Positions 21,485 through 34,062 of a stretch of 64,000 bases of DNA are shown here, one piece after another. The translations under genes and the position numbers were made by a program. Origin of the DNA: Hofstenia miamia (Eukaryota; Xenacoelomorpha; Acoela). How positions within the stretch are numbered: position 1 is the first letter of the stretch; each line of letters begins with the position of its first letter. Below the pieces are notes generated by a model. That model saw only the letters and a list, made by a program, of their open reading frames with translations, was not told the origin of the DNA and searched no databases. Location of the stretch: positions 716,293-780,292 of the forward strand of contig SCFE01000053.1 in assembly GCA_004352715.1 (NCBI GenBank), written 5' to 3'.

Positions 21485-22681
21485 ATATAAATAAATGATG
21501 TCATAGCTGCGGCTAAGCATGGCCTAACTTTGATAGTTATGCTTAAAAATGTTCTTTTACTTGTTGTTCATGAGTAACAATTCATGTTTTTTATTACCTG
21601 TCATTATTCTCATTTTAGAGACAATATCTATTTGCGCATTACTCAATAATTCCAGTTCTTTATTCAAAATAATTACTTCATGGACATCTTTCTTTATTCA
21701 CAAAAGCAATCTCTGAATATTTTTTAGGAAAGTATATTTCTGATTGCAAATAAGAAATGACTACTTTTCATGTTTTACAAATAGAGCCTGAAAATACTGA
21801 AACTTTATGAACATTGGTTGAAAATCCTTCCTCAATTCGTGATGTCATTTCTCAAATTATTCTTAAAACTTAAGGAGAAAATTTTTCATAAACCTGTTTT
21901 AGAACATATATACATGCCGTTTTGGTTGATATATGACAAAAACTAGTAGTTAGTGTCACTCAATTCTGCTTGGAGATAAAGAATTTTATTTACATTATTG
22001 ATTTTTTTGTGAAGAAACGTACTTTCTAAATATAGAAAAGTAATTCTATTGACTAGAGTATTAAGGAATGGATTTTGACATTTTGCTTTTTGGTATATGT
22101 TGATAGAACATAAGCAAAATAGCTTTGTTGGCTTGGAGATACTTTAACTGATACTAGTGGGGAATCGCAATGAATTATTAAAAGGTTTTGATTTTTAAGT
22201 AGGACTAACAAGCATTTATCAAATGATTGGCTAGAAGACAGTAAATTTCGTAATTGTTTTGAAATATTATATTATGAACATAACAAACTTATCAACTTGA
22301 TTTAACTAAATAGAGGTAAACTGTAAAATATTATGGTTTGAGACATAAATTTCTTAATACAATAATGCTTTTCTGTATTTTGATTTGAAGAAAAGTTTGT
22401 GCTGATTCTTGAAAATTCCATTAAAAATTTTTTAGTAGTTTTTTGAGATACGAATGAGGCTTTGTACAAATTTAAAATTTATCGATTTATTCAATGAAAC
22501 TTAAAACTTTCGTTGCTTCATAGAATTATTTTAAGAAACAACGAGCTTAATTTGCTTAAACATCGACTGCTCGTTAAATTCGGGAAACTTCAAAGTAATT
22601 TATGCATTAATTAGAAGAATCATTTTACAAACTGCCTCGCCATTTGTATGTAACATTTATGTGATATTCTTCATTTTGTAG
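21477..22681. other. No supported gene
   Basis: AT-rich DNA; no domain-bearing ORF on either strand. Confidence 0.4.
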
Positions 22682-22744
22682 ACAATTTGGTTTCAACAGT
22701 CACAAATGAATCAATGCCGCTAAGAATTGTTTCCACACCTACAA
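22682..22744 (+). other. Candidate 63-nt exon or repeat-encoded segment
   Basis: A pyrimidine-rich tract ending ATTCTTCATTTTGTAG precedes, and CACCTACAA|GTAAGA follows, an exact-looking acceptor and donor. The 63-nt segment is open in one phase, encoding NLVSTVTNESMPLRIVSTPT, with one extra base at the 3' end (phase 1 on both sides). A related reading occurs at 24039-24098 (GIPTVIDKSMLLRIVLEL), ending in a stop. Whether these are exons of a host gene or parts of a repeat is not decidable here. Confidence 0.25.
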
Positions 22745-23109
22745 GTAAGATGTCTTCCGAACAATTATTCTTTCTAAAGTAAATAAAATATGAAAAGCTA
22801 AATTAGGAGTTTTTAACAACTCTGCAACAAAGATTATTACAAACTTGACAGAATAAAACATATTTGTGTTAAATCGGATGAATATATTTCTATACCGGAT
22901 GTATTTTTGAATTTGTAAAATGAATTATTAACGCTAAGAATGAAATATTTGGCCAGACATTCGACAAGCATTTCATTTTCGGCAATGCCTAATTCTAATT
23001 AGCAAAGCAATCCCTAACTGCAGAAGTTATAGGCCTAATTCGATTACAATTTTATAACACAGCTTTTTATTCAGAAAAGTAATTGTTTAGCAAGAATAAA
23101 GTAGAAATA

Positions 23110-23720
23110 TTAAAATTCACCAAAATTCTCCAGTAAATGACATTGAAAATGTTAATGAATTAAAGGTGCTGGGTATTCAATTTACTGAGACTTTGTTTTT
23201 TGCACCCCATATTAAGAATAGCGTAAAGAAAGCATCCAGGCAATTATTTTTGTTGCTAAAGCTCAAGCATATGAACTATACAAAACATGAATTGACTATG
23301 CTATTCAAACAGTTGGTTGAGCCAATTCTTTATTATGGAATTCAAGTTTGGGGTGGTTCCCTCAACTATCTTCTTGAGCAAATTGCCTCGGTATTCCGAA
23401 GAGCTCAATATACATGCATTTATTAATGAATATGTACCTATTAAGCGTGTAGTTAAAGCTTTAGATGAATAACTTTATAAAGCCATTTCGGAATGTTCAG
23501 ATCACATTCTCTATGATATTCTTCCTTCTAGACAACATATGATCAGATGTTAAGAACCGCATCCCCATTGGGCAATACCTAAATAAGGAGAAATATTTAC
23601 GAATATTTCCTGATAGACATCTACGATCCTTTCATCATTTTTAAATTTGGTTTATTTATTATATAAATCAGTTGTAATTTACTGATTTAATTAAACACTA
23701 TTATTATTATTATTATTAAT
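23110..23720 (+). mobile_element. 3' end of a LINE with (TAT)n tail
   Basis: The frame from about 23136 encodes NDIENVNELKVLGIQFTE (RT region 7), HIKNSVKKASRQLFLL, then LFKQLVEPILYYGIQVWGGS and a tail that continues through frameshifts with EYVPIKRVVKALDE, LYKAISECSDHILYDILPSR and YLRIFPDRHLRSFHHF. These are the thumb and C-terminal regions of a jockey/CR1-type ORF2. After the ORF comes a hairpin (AAATCAGT...ACTGATTT, about 23664-23687) and the tail TATTATTATTATTATTA at about 23700-23720, as expected for a LINE 3' terminus. The copy is 5'-truncated and dead. Confidence 0.75.
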
Positions 23721-23761
23721 ACATGCCAAAATTTAATGCATTAACTTAAGCAGACTGGCAC

Positions 23762-23880
23762 CCTTTTCAAAGGACAAACGGTTTTTCCACACTTTCAAAG
23801 AATCGTTTCCAAGCCTATTTCCAAATTTCAAAATCTTGTGGCATTGGTTCGTCTATTGGGAAACATACTTTAATACAGTG
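23762..23880 (+). pseudogene. Second copy of the unidentified coding remnant
   Basis: Encodes TLSKNRFQAYFQISKSCGIG, matching FTFSKNFFQDYLDIRKSYGI at 17850-17910, and shares DNA strings such as TTTCAAAGAAT and AAATCTTGTGGCATTG (AAATCTTATGGTATTG in the other copy). It lies directly after the LINE tail. Confidence 0.4.
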
Positions 23881-24099
23881 AGTAAAATTTCTGTTAAAGC
23901 TTATTGCTGTGGCAGAGGTTGTTGAAAAGATGAACAAGTTTTCTTTGAAAATTTTGAATTGTTGAAAAAATTTAAATTCTCTCCATAAATAGTGTTCATG
24001 TATTTAGAAGGTTTTCACTGTTTCTTGATGTCTGCAAAGGTATTCCAACAGTCATAGATAAATCAATGCTGTTAAGAATAGTTTTGGAGCTATAAGCGT

Positions 24100-26006
24100 T
24101 TTAAAGTTTTTTATAGGACCATGAAAATTTTTCAAAAATCCCGAGGCTGTTTAAGGTTAGAACTGATTTAATCTACTAGAAATAAAAATAATTTTTCTTC
24201 AAAGGCTTTCTTGGATATTTTTTATAAGTTTGTGAAATATTTTTTGGTGTAGCCAAAATGAAACATTCAATATTATCGTATATAATAAATGAATACATGC
24301 ACATACTGATATATTCTCTCATTTTATCAATATAAATTTACATTATTTAACTAATCATCAAGCGCTTTCGGCTAAACAAGAAATAGTAGAAATAGCAAAC
24401 GAGTTTTGACAAATTGTGATGCCAAAAGTGAAAAATATCTTGTAGAGGTCACGAGCAAATATTCACACTAGAAGTGGCGAAAATCCGCAAGGCTTATGTC
24501 CTCAATCTTTACACAGTGTGGTTGGAGTTCAGTGCAGACATTGTTGCAAGTCTATATTTTAGAGAAACGTTGGGGATTTTGTTACGGCATAAAAATGCAG
24601 ACCAATTTAGAGAAATCACTAAAATACTTTTTTCTATAACTTCTCAAGAAAATTTACGAGCGAATAAAATGCAAATTGCCCCAAAATCTAGAAAACATTT
24701 CCTTTAAAGAAAGGCAGCACTACCATGCGTATTGCATCACGATGCAGAAAGATTTCGTGACGGTATAAAAAATATTTGTTAAAATGCCATGTATTAAGAT
24801 AGCTAGTGAAATAAATTTTCGTACGCTATCGCGCAACAGAAATAGTTCGTAACAAGAAATATTTCGTGTGTAACGAACGTGGTATGATAAGTAGGCCAGG
24901 AATCTTGAGCCAAAAATTATTGTAGATCAAGTTGGAATCTCAGCCATGGTAATAAATTATAGGAAGGAGAAGTGCTTTAATCTATTTTGACAGCGCGAGG
25001 TCTCTCATTGAGGGCTAAGGCGTTTAATATAATGGATGCTGTATGACATTCTTTCTTACTATTATAGGTGTTTCGCATCACGATAAAGATTTGAATATTA
25101 GTTACTTTCATATCAATCGGCATTGATTCACGTTCAATACTTTATAGCAAAGCACGTCGATCTACTAGTCATAATAGAATAGAAAAAAATAAAATCGAAG
25201 TGAATAAAATATAATAGAATAGAAGATAACAATTTTCATTTGGAAGATTTCTACGCTATAAAAACACTGATATCAATGAATAGCGATTATAAAGTTTACA
25301 TTCATAAACAGTTGTTTGTATTAAACATTTGGATTACTGCAAAATTAATTTTATTTAGTTGTATTTACAATTAATAGGCTTCTAAATTTTCATTCGCCTC
25401 AACTTCATAAATTTGAGCGAGAGATGGTGAAAAACCAATTCCATAAGAATGTTTTCGATGTCAGACAAATAATCATATTTCTCGAATTAAACACATTACT
25501 GGGTTTTTACTTAAAATTGATTTATCAACATAATATTTCTCCCTCACGAGTAAGTGCTGAACAGAATCTCATATCAATTTACTAAAAATATAGCGAGAGA
25601 ATGGCTATAGTTAATTGGGTATTAATTTTAATTATGTTGATAGCGACATAGTTTGAACTTAATTCTCTCTAATTCCATCTCTTTTCATTGGATAAATTTG
25701 TTGTGTGTAAAATCTTTTGGCGGAATTTAAAAAGCATCGTAAAAACAACGCGATTCAATTCATAGTGCTTGTTACAGGAAAAGCTTAAAAATGATGCGGC
25801 GGCTGCAAAGGTCGATACTAAAAAAATTCGACTTTTTTTCTTATCAGGTAAGCATTTTATTAGTTTTTTTCGCTAACCTAGATGTGTATTGCCTAAGCAA
25901 TGCGAATATCTTATTATTTCCAAGGATAGACACTGGTGCTGATTTCCATATCCAAATGAATATGTATCTTTAGCCAAAACAAGCTCACACATTGAATTTT
26001 GCATGC
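24100..26006. other. No firmly supported gene
   Basis: AT-rich DNA. At 25791-25847 a short open start (MMRRLQRSILKKFDFF) ends at CAG|GTAAGC, which could be a first exon, but no downstream exon was found, so it is not called. The 77-codon ORF at 24474-24707 has no family features. Confidence 0.35.
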
Positions 26007-26013
26007 GTCTAAC

Positions 26014-26760
26014 CAAGGCCTACTTTAATCACGGCCTGGCGATTTGCAGTACCAACAAACGAAAAGTAGCAATAAATACTTTTGTAAAAGGGAATTGGTG
26101 TAAAATTGTGTCCAAATATGCAATACAAAGAATACAAAAAATTCCCATTACATTTGTGGAGTTAAAACCGTTGCATTTTCTTGGCAACAAAAAAAGGGTT
26201 CATCAAACAATTAAAGGTTTTCACAAGCAAAGAAGTAAGTTAAATTTCTAGAAATATTACATTTCAAAATAGAAAGGTTAGAGCTACATTTTTGCTTGTG
26301 TATATCTATATTTTCTGATTTTTATGAAGTCAAATCATAAGTTTTGATATGCAGAAAGATGANCTTGGCAACAAAAAAAGGGTTCATCAAACAATTAAAG
26401 GTTTTCACAAGCAAAGAAGTAAGTTAAATTTCTAGAAATATTTCATCTCAAAATAGAAAGGTTAGAGCTACATTTTTGCTTGTGTATATCTATATTTTCT
26501 GATTTTTATGAAGTCAAATCATAAGTTTTGATATGCAGAAAGATGATTGTTTATTGTTAATGGCCTCATTATATTTGAAGGTGGTTCTTGCAATTTTCAA
26601 GGAAGCAAATCGCTCCAAAAGGTGTACAATAGCTAATTCTTAGATTTGGTTATTAAAATCATTTTTTGCATCAAATCTTGGTCTGTTGCGATGTGTGTTT
26701 GCGGCCTCATTTTTGTTAATTTTACTGCAAATCGCCAGGCCGTGATTACAGTAGGCCTTG
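26014..26760. mobile_element. Palindromic MITE with 7-bp target duplication
   Basis: Inverted arms run from CAAGGCCTACTTTAATCACG at 26014 and to CGTGATTACAGTAGGCCTTG at 26760; they match at 37 of about 38 positions through GGCCTGGCGATTTGCAGTA. Identical direct repeats GTCTAAC flank the element (26007-26013 and 26761-26767). The body contains an assembly duplication, so the true length is about 560 bp. A CA-starting TIR with a 7- or 8-bp duplication fits the hAT class best. There is no transposase; the ORF at 26003-26251 is internal and featureless. Confidence 0.75.
26180..26547. repeat. Unresolved duplication around a single N
   Basis: About 183 bases beginning CTTGGCAACAAAAAAAGGGT occur before and after a single N at 26363. 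The copies differ at a few bases (ATATTACATTTC versus ATATTTCATCTC). This looks like two haplotype contigs joined end to end rather than a real tandem repeat. Confidence 0.8.
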
Positions 26761-26829
26761 GTCTAACACACCTCTACATCCACTCTTCAACTTTGAGTAA
26801 CGCTCATCAAATTTGCCTTTTCGAATAGT

Positions 26830-27920
26830 TGTGGAATACTAAAATTGAAATTTAGGAACATATAATTAAGTTCCAACACCGTGAAAAAGCAGTAGTGCTA
26901 CTAAGTATATTTATTGCTTAAGCGCACATTGCCCAAGCCTTGTATATTGCTAGTCAGCTCGCACCCTAACTCCGTCTGCGTACCCATCTCACATCCCGAA
27001 TTGAGTGGAATTGGTTTATTACTCTATTAGATATTCTAAAAGTAATTGAATTTTGGATAACTTAAGCTTTGCAATAATCTCAATTATTGGCTTAACTTTA
27101 GCGCTTATTGATTTCTATTAATTGTGGTAAACATCTTACTACAAAATACATCATTTATAAATGAGTTGACTTGTTGCATTTACAGCTAAATAGTTGGCTG
27201 GTATGAGAAGTGCTTTTGTATCTCTTGAACCACAAATAAAATTTCATAAAATTGGTAATATTTCATTTTCTGTGAAATCATTTTAATTATAAAAGTTTTT
27301 GTCTGGAATACAAAATTTCAATTATGACGAGATAAACCAATTTATGTATTCGAAATGTAGGCCTGCATAAAATTAATAAACTTCTTCAGTGTACTTGCAC
27401 TCATAGTAATATTGAAAATCACTATGAATATATTACTACATAGATTTATCTTCCTATACACAATACAAAAATTGTAGTCTTGTGAATTAAAATGACAAAG
27501 TAATTTTTATTGTATTACATTCAATTGCACTTTCGCTAATTTGTGTAAAATTATTTGATCTGATGTCATAGAAATGCGCATCTATGATTTCTCTCAAGGT
27601 GCACTTAATTGTAAATTTCAGAAGCTTCTCAATGATGCATCCTTAAATTTTGGGAAGCAAGTTGTTTTTATCTGAATAAGCATTGCAATTTGTAAAAGAA
27701 GTTTTAATTGGGTTTCTAAGCATTTGTGAATTTCCTAAATGCTCTTAAGACCATTTTTGCAATAATTTAATTCAAATTGTATGAATTTCGGGTGTGGTTT
27801 GAGCTCTTTCATTGTGCTGATTAAGTTGTATGAGAATTAATCATAGGCAATTCAACGTGAGCATTTTCATAGAGAAGTTATTTATTTGTAAGTTTTTTGA
27901 TTGTCAATAAGACATTGACT
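26830..27920. other. No supported gene
   Basis: AT-rich intergenic or intronic DNA without recognisable features. Confidence 0.4.
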
Positions 27921-27925
27921 TAATA

Positions 27926-29209
27926 TAGTTGACTGCAAAAAAATGAGACTGAACACCTATTTTTTCACGCTTTGTGGAAACGTATTGAGAGATTTTAGAG
28001 GAAAACTATAAAAAGACAACGAGAATTTTGTGAACTTTAAAATGGTCAAACAAAAAAGTTAATTAATTAAACTGGTAATTCGTAATTATTTGAAAACACT
28101 TACCAAACAAATTGTTTTGCTTTGCAAAGTTTCTACTTGATTTCTTCGGAATGGAAACGTTGGAACAGCTTGAAAACGCCTTTGCGACATCGCAAATTTC
28201 TCGATCAACTTATTTTCGAAAGCTGAAAAAAATTCGACAAGGAGAATCTCTCAAAAGAAGAAAAGGAAGTGGACGCCCTCGAAAAATTATTGGAAAATTC
28301 ATTCAGAAAACAGTCGCAATTGCTCTCAAAAATCCCTATATTTCTGGGAAAAAAATTGCAAACCGACTTCAAACTGAAGCCGACATCTCTGTGCATGAAA
28401 CCACAGTTCAGAGAACACTGAAAAAAAGTGGAGTTACAAAAATTGGCAGAAAAAATCGACTTCTGATTACAAAAGAACATCAAGAAAAAAGATTAAATTT
28501 CGTGAAAGATTGGAAAGACTACACTTTTGAAGATGTTTGGATAACTGATGAGTGCGTATTTCAACTACACAGAAACAAAGTACAAGTGTGGTCGTCAAAG
28601 AAATGTCCAAGACCAACAAAAGCGGTTCCAAAGTTCGACCAAAAAATTATGGTTTGGGGAGCACTTTCCTATCGTGGGTTTTATTTGAAAATTTTAGACG
28701 GAAAAGCCACAATCGACAGTCAAAGATATTGCCAAATTATAGCTGAATTTATGCCTTATGCTGATGCTTTATATGATGATGGATGGATACTCCAACAGGA
28801 CGGAGCAACCCCGCACACGTCAGCAAAGACAAAAAATTGGTTTTCTGAAAATAATATCCAGTTTTTGCAATGGCCACCAAGTTCTGCTGATCTTTCTCCA
28901 ATCGAAAACGTGTGGCAGATATTGAAAAATGACGTTGAGAAGAAAAATCCGAAAAATATATCCGATTTAAAAGAAAAAATCCAAGAAAGTCAACACATTT
29001 TGACATCTGAAATGAAGTCCAATTTAATGAAATCAGTTTCAGTTTGTTTGAATGAAGTTATTTCTACAGGAGGAAAACAAATTAGACTTTGATGCTTTTT
29101 ACTTAGTCCTTTAATGTATCTTTAAAATCTTACCTTTCTTGAGTTGTTACGTTCAGTAGTTCAAAAGTAATATGCCTTTTTTCTAGTCTCATTTTTTTGC
29201 AGCCAACTA
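27926..29209 (+). mobile_element. Nearly complete Tc1 transposon (1284 bp)
   Basis: The left end begins TAGTTGACTGCAAAAAAATG; the right end reverse-complemented begins TAGTTGGCTGCAAAAAAATG. These ~25-bp TIRs differ at one position and are flanked by TA (27924-27925, 29210-29211). One open transposase gene fills most of the interior. Length, TA target and gene layout are those of the Tc1 family. The intact ORF and almost identical TIRs suggest recent insertion, in contrast to its decayed relatives at 38.7-39.5 and 56.1-56.5 kb. Confidence 0.92.
28151..29092 (+). CDS. Tc1-family DD34E transposase
   Basis: The product cuts and pastes its own element at TA sites. With the start at 28151 (METLEQ) it has 313 residues; the frame also allows an ATG 13 codons upstream (28112), but that extension has no homologue feature. 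An N-terminal helix-turn-helix (ISRSTYFRKLKK) and a GRPRK hook are followed by a second DNA-binding segment (TTVQRTLKKSG). The catalytic triad is visible: Asp133 in WITDECVF, Asp217 in LQQDGATPHTS, Glu252 in LSPIENVW, with 34 residues between the last two (DD34E). MVWGALSYRGF is the usual central block. No stop or frameshift occurs, so the protein could be active. The ORFs on the other strand are shadows. Confidence 0.93.
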   Translation: METLEQLENAFATSQISRSTYFRKLKKIRQGESLKRRKGSGRPRKIIGKFIQKTVAIALKNPYISGKKIANRLQTEADISVHETTVQRTLKKSGVTKIGRKNRLLITKEHQEKRLNFVKDWKDYTFEDVWITDECVFQLHRNKVQVWSSKKCPRPTKAVPKFDQKIMVWGALSYRGFYLKILDGKATIDSQRYCQIIAEFMPYADALYDDGWILQQDGATPHTSAKTKNWFSENNIQFLQWPPSSADLSPIENVWQILKNDVEKKNPKNISDLKEKIQESQHILTSEMKSNLMKSVSVCLNEVISTGGKQIRL

Positions 29210-29211
29210 TA

Positions 29212-32200
29212 TAAGCAATTGTACTTAAGTACTTAAATCATATCAAAACGGGTGTAATTCGGCCCAATCACAACCTCAATGTCAATGTCAGCAAATTTTA
29301 AAGTTCCCACCAATACACCGAGTAATAGCTTTTCAATGATTTTAAAAGCAAATTCTACTCATTTGTGTAGTTTAGAAATATATTTCCTTTCTGAAAACAG
29401 AAAAGTGGAATTTCTTTGCTTAAGACTTTAATGTGATTAGTTTTACAAAATTTCTAGATTATGCTTAGAACTATTTCATCGCTTACTATATCAATTTATA
29501 AACTAAAAATATATTTGTAATTGAAGAATTTCTGATAATGATTGTATAAATAGTTTCTAGGGCGATTTTATATTGACTTTAAACCTTGAAAAATGGGAAA
29601 TTTGACTGTAAAAGTCATTATTTCTACAAAACTATTTCTCCAAAATATATTTTGCTTACTAAAACAAGATCTTTAAGATTGCTTACATATTTCTTGATTA
29701 CTTCTCTAACAAGCATCTGTAACTATGTGAAATTTAATACTTTGATTTGCTGTAAAGAGAAATGCTGTTTTTAAAACATTCACTCTCTTCTCACAAGTGA
29801 AACAGCCTTGATTTATATGTTGCTAACAATTGAAATTGACTATATTTATTTTCTTTACCTAAAAAAATTGATTTACTAATGAATTTTTACAAAAAATTGA
29901 ATTTATAGAACGAATAAACCCAAAAATTGGCCAAATAGCAAATAGTGACTTCATAGTCGCCCTAATAGTTACTCAATAAAATCCTTGACATATGTAAATG
30001 AATTTCTACTCAAAATAAATATTTTTCAACTTGAATTCTAATCTATTGATATAAGTAAAATATAATTTTTGACATTTTTTAAAATCCAATGATAAATAAA
30101 AGACTTCTTAAAATTGCAACATTTTAGTTACAGGAACACACAGTGATTAAAGTAACTATAAAACTATATGATAATAAAAATGCAATTAACTGTAATTAAA
30201 AAATCTTAAATAGACTGTTTTTTCCCAATACAGTAAAGATAAAAATCTGTATTGCAACACCTTTATAGCAAGTAGATAATTGTTGTTCAATTATATTCCT
30301 TAGGCTACGGATCATTATAACTTAATATAATAACAATTCAATATTGTTCACCCTTAGCAAAACATCTGTTCATAATTGAGAAAATATATGGTAATCTTGA
30401 ACACATATTGAAGCATGAACCATATTTGTAAATTCAAAAGTATTGCAAGAATTAACCTTTTTCTCGATCTATAGTATAATTTTACAATTAAATGAGTGTA
30501 GTGAACATATATTTGACGTTAGTTATAAAAAATTTCACAAACACACCAAAATAGAATTTCAAACATTGCCATATGATAAGCATTTTCTTTGTTGTTCGTT
30601 CCATTTGCAAACAGTCCCAATTCTTTGTGACATAAAAAAGTCTGACAGCTCTTCGACTTGATTCCATATCACTATAATTGATTACATTGTATTTCGGGCC
30701 AAATTTGGATATATCATTGACGAGATCTTTTCTGAAAAATAAGATGTGGGGCCTAGTTAGTAAATCAGGTAGAACTGCTCAAATTCATGATAAAGGGTTT
30801 GCTTGAATTAAGTTAGTGCATTTAATTAAACTCTTAGCACCCAATTTATCTTTTTTGGATAAACCTTCACACTAAAATAATATGACCTCTAAATTAAACA
30901 TTTGCTTTATGTTGAGGATCAGGTCACTTAAGCTTCATGAGAAAAGCTCAAATTTTCTTTCCTTACAAAAGCTAATTTTACTCCAAACTTTCGCTGGATT
31001 GTGGTTCATCACCTAATAAAATTTAAGTTATTAAAATCTCATTAATTTTGATTTTTTTGGCAGTAATGCATTCCTGCAATCCATATTTATTGAGGATCAC
31101 TTTAACTGTTGTAAGGCTTACTTCATCTCTTTTCTTAAAAAATAAAAACTCTGCCTAAGTTGAAGATCAGTAATTTTGGAATAAAGGCTCAATACTATAA
31201 CCAACATTCCTAATTATGTGTATATCATTTTTACTATTCTACAAGGTTTTAGCCTTTCTATTAACTATTAAGCATCCTTGAAATTGTTGATGAACTCTTG
31301 CCAAAACATCAAAAAACTCTCAGATCCATTTTGCTTGTAGTTAAAGCTTATTATGAGATTTCATTGTTCAACTGAATTATTTTGATGAAAATTCAAGAAG
31401 TAGTCTTGTAAAAAGAGAAACATTCGGTTTGTTAATGCTTTTAAATGGCTTCTTTCCATTGAACAGCATTGAACGATGTATGCTAATTTTTTATAAGATA
31501 ACGCTATGTACTAGCCTCATTTATCTATAATATTGAATACACATTTTCTGCTAAGAGTGAATTCTACTCATTATAAATAGTTCTTTTGGTCCCTTAGAAA
31601 ACATATTTTTTTCCAAATAATTACTAAATATTCTATTAAGCTCTGCATTCATATCCAGCGACTATTCCCTAATTGTTTTTAATCAATGAATCATTGATAA
31701 TGACTTCCCAGAGATCACAATTGTACTTTGATATTTCCTTCTTATACATAAAAGAAGGATGTCTTAGATTCTATAAAATACCAAACAATTAGTATTACAG
31801 ATCAATTCAAAAAATGAAGTTTACGTATCACGAATTAAAATTTTATTGCAGTTTTGGTAAGATATCATAAAATTCACATTTATTTTCTTAAGCCTATATA
31901 TTTATATTTTAATGATATGGAGAAATTTTGAAACAGATTTCAAAATTTTTATCATGAGGGTTCTTTGGGACTGAAATTTTTCTGTCCCACACCCGTCCTA
32001 TGCCAATCCCATTAAACTTTCTCTTCTTATAGCCCATGTGGTCCCATAACACATTTTCTATTTCGACCCAAATTGGCAAAATTTGTAGTATTATTCTGAA
32101 ATCCCTGGTCCCAATTTCTTCATTTACGTATTAATCCCAATCCCACTGAAATATTTATTTCAGTAAATCTTATGTGACTGAATGACAACGCCATTTCCTA

Positions 32201-34025
32201 AGAGCTATGCAGACGATATTTCTCTTTTGGTATTTTAAAAATTCATATTATAGTACTAAAGATCTTAATACATATTTCAAAAGTCTTATTCTGTTTTTTT
32301 ACTACAACTAATTGTAAATCAATCATGGTAAACAAAATGAACCATTTTTCACCAAATCAATGATGAAAATAATAAATATTTAAATTAGTTATAGAATTGA
32401 TAACGACCTAATTTTAATGACTTCCTCTCTGTGAAATTAATAACAAAGGCATGTGGAGTCAAATAGTTTAATCATCTTCGTCATGTAGAAGGATTACTTC
32501 TCGCACAACTCATTAACTCTTTTGTTCTGAGTCAACGTTTTTACTGCTGTTTCCTATTTCCAAACATCAAATCTTAAAGCAGGTAATCATAATCAAAATT
32601 GAATAATGGGAAATTGCAAACATTACATTATTTTGAAAAGAATAAAAAACGTATACAATATACGTGTCCCAATCTATCTAACTCAATATCACACACGCTT
32701 ATGTCTTATATTTTTTTCGAAATTTACAACCAAATACATAAAGTATCCTTTTAGAGATCTTAGTTATGGGAAGAATCGTGTTTCGAATCAAAAATTTAAA
32801 AATTGAGCATCTTGAGAACAAACTTCAGGAAGGACTAACTTATCTATTTTAGGATCAGATTTGATGTAAACATGACAAGAAATTTCCCAATTTTTTCGCG
32901 AATAGGTTAAATATACTCCCCAGCAAAAAGTTTATGAGTTTATAGACTATTTATTAAGCAAAGAATAAATGATAGTTCTTATTTACAAATTACCTGTATG
33001 TAGATATCTGAAACATTTATGGTAAGTAATTCATTCAGAAATGGGAATAGTGGTGATCTTGTATTTGAGATAATCAATATTTCATGCTGCACATATTAGA
33101 TTACTGTGATATATAAAATTGGGAGAATTTCTTTGAGAAAATAACACTCAGTTTATTGGAAAAAATTGTGCTTAACGTTTCAAAGATCTACAGCAGTAAT
33201 AGATATAGTCAAAACATCTGTCACAATGTAGTTATTAGTGTAGTGTTTCCAACATTATGTACTTAATGTTTAACTAATATATGCTAAAAACATGCAGAGT
33301 GAAAGTCTAATGTATAAGGATCAATATATTTTTTGCTTTAGAGCAATTAAAATTCATTTTTCAATTTTGTGAAAAGCTATAAGTATGCCCCGCATTTGCA
33401 TCCGAAGGTTAAGATAAAATAACGTTTTATTGTCAGGTTAATACCAGTTAAATTGATCAGGTAGGTTAAATCAGGTTAAACTACAGGAGCCGATTAAGCA
33501 GGTTAAAATCCGGTTACATGGGGTTTAGTAAAGTCTTGATTTTTTGAATAGACAATTCGCATTAATGTCGCGAAAAACAGTTTTCATAGATAGAAATTAC
33601 ATATTTCATGTTTTGAAGAGCTAGGTACTGGCTTAGACCTAGTTTATCTAGCATTTAAACAATCTATTTGATTTTGAAGTAATTGCACCAGGATTAACGA
33701 CCGACAAAGAATATTAAAGTTTTAAAAGACCTATTAAACTATTTGTTAAGATTTCAAAATTAAGCTAAGATCATTTGTTTTCAATTGTCAACAATGCCTT
33801 CAACTCGTAATTTAGACAACATCAAAATTGGTATTCGATAATCCCCTAAATGAAAAATTTTATAATGCACGACGGAAAATACTAGAGCATTACTACATTC
33901 AACACTATTACATAAAGCACAATACACTAAGATCTTAGTTCTAGCAGCAATTCAATGTATACATAAAGAAGAATGTCCAACCTATTTATAGATATTTATG
34001 AACATATATATGATTTTCCTCTCTT

Positions 34026-34062
<37 letters not shown>

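Noticed and set aside
13457-21504. Long ORFs running through N or (TA)n (410, 330, 321, 284, 237, 206 codons)
   Set aside because: They are open only because N translates as X and (TA)n as Tyr-Ile repeats; only the 13275-13456 end has real sequence of interest.
25791-25973. First-exon-like MMRRLQRS...CAG|GTAAGC
   Set aside because: Donor is good but no partner exon, no domain; likely chance.
28205-29006. Minus- and plus-strand ORFs inside the Tc1 transposase gene
   Set aside because: Shadows of the intact transposase in other frames.
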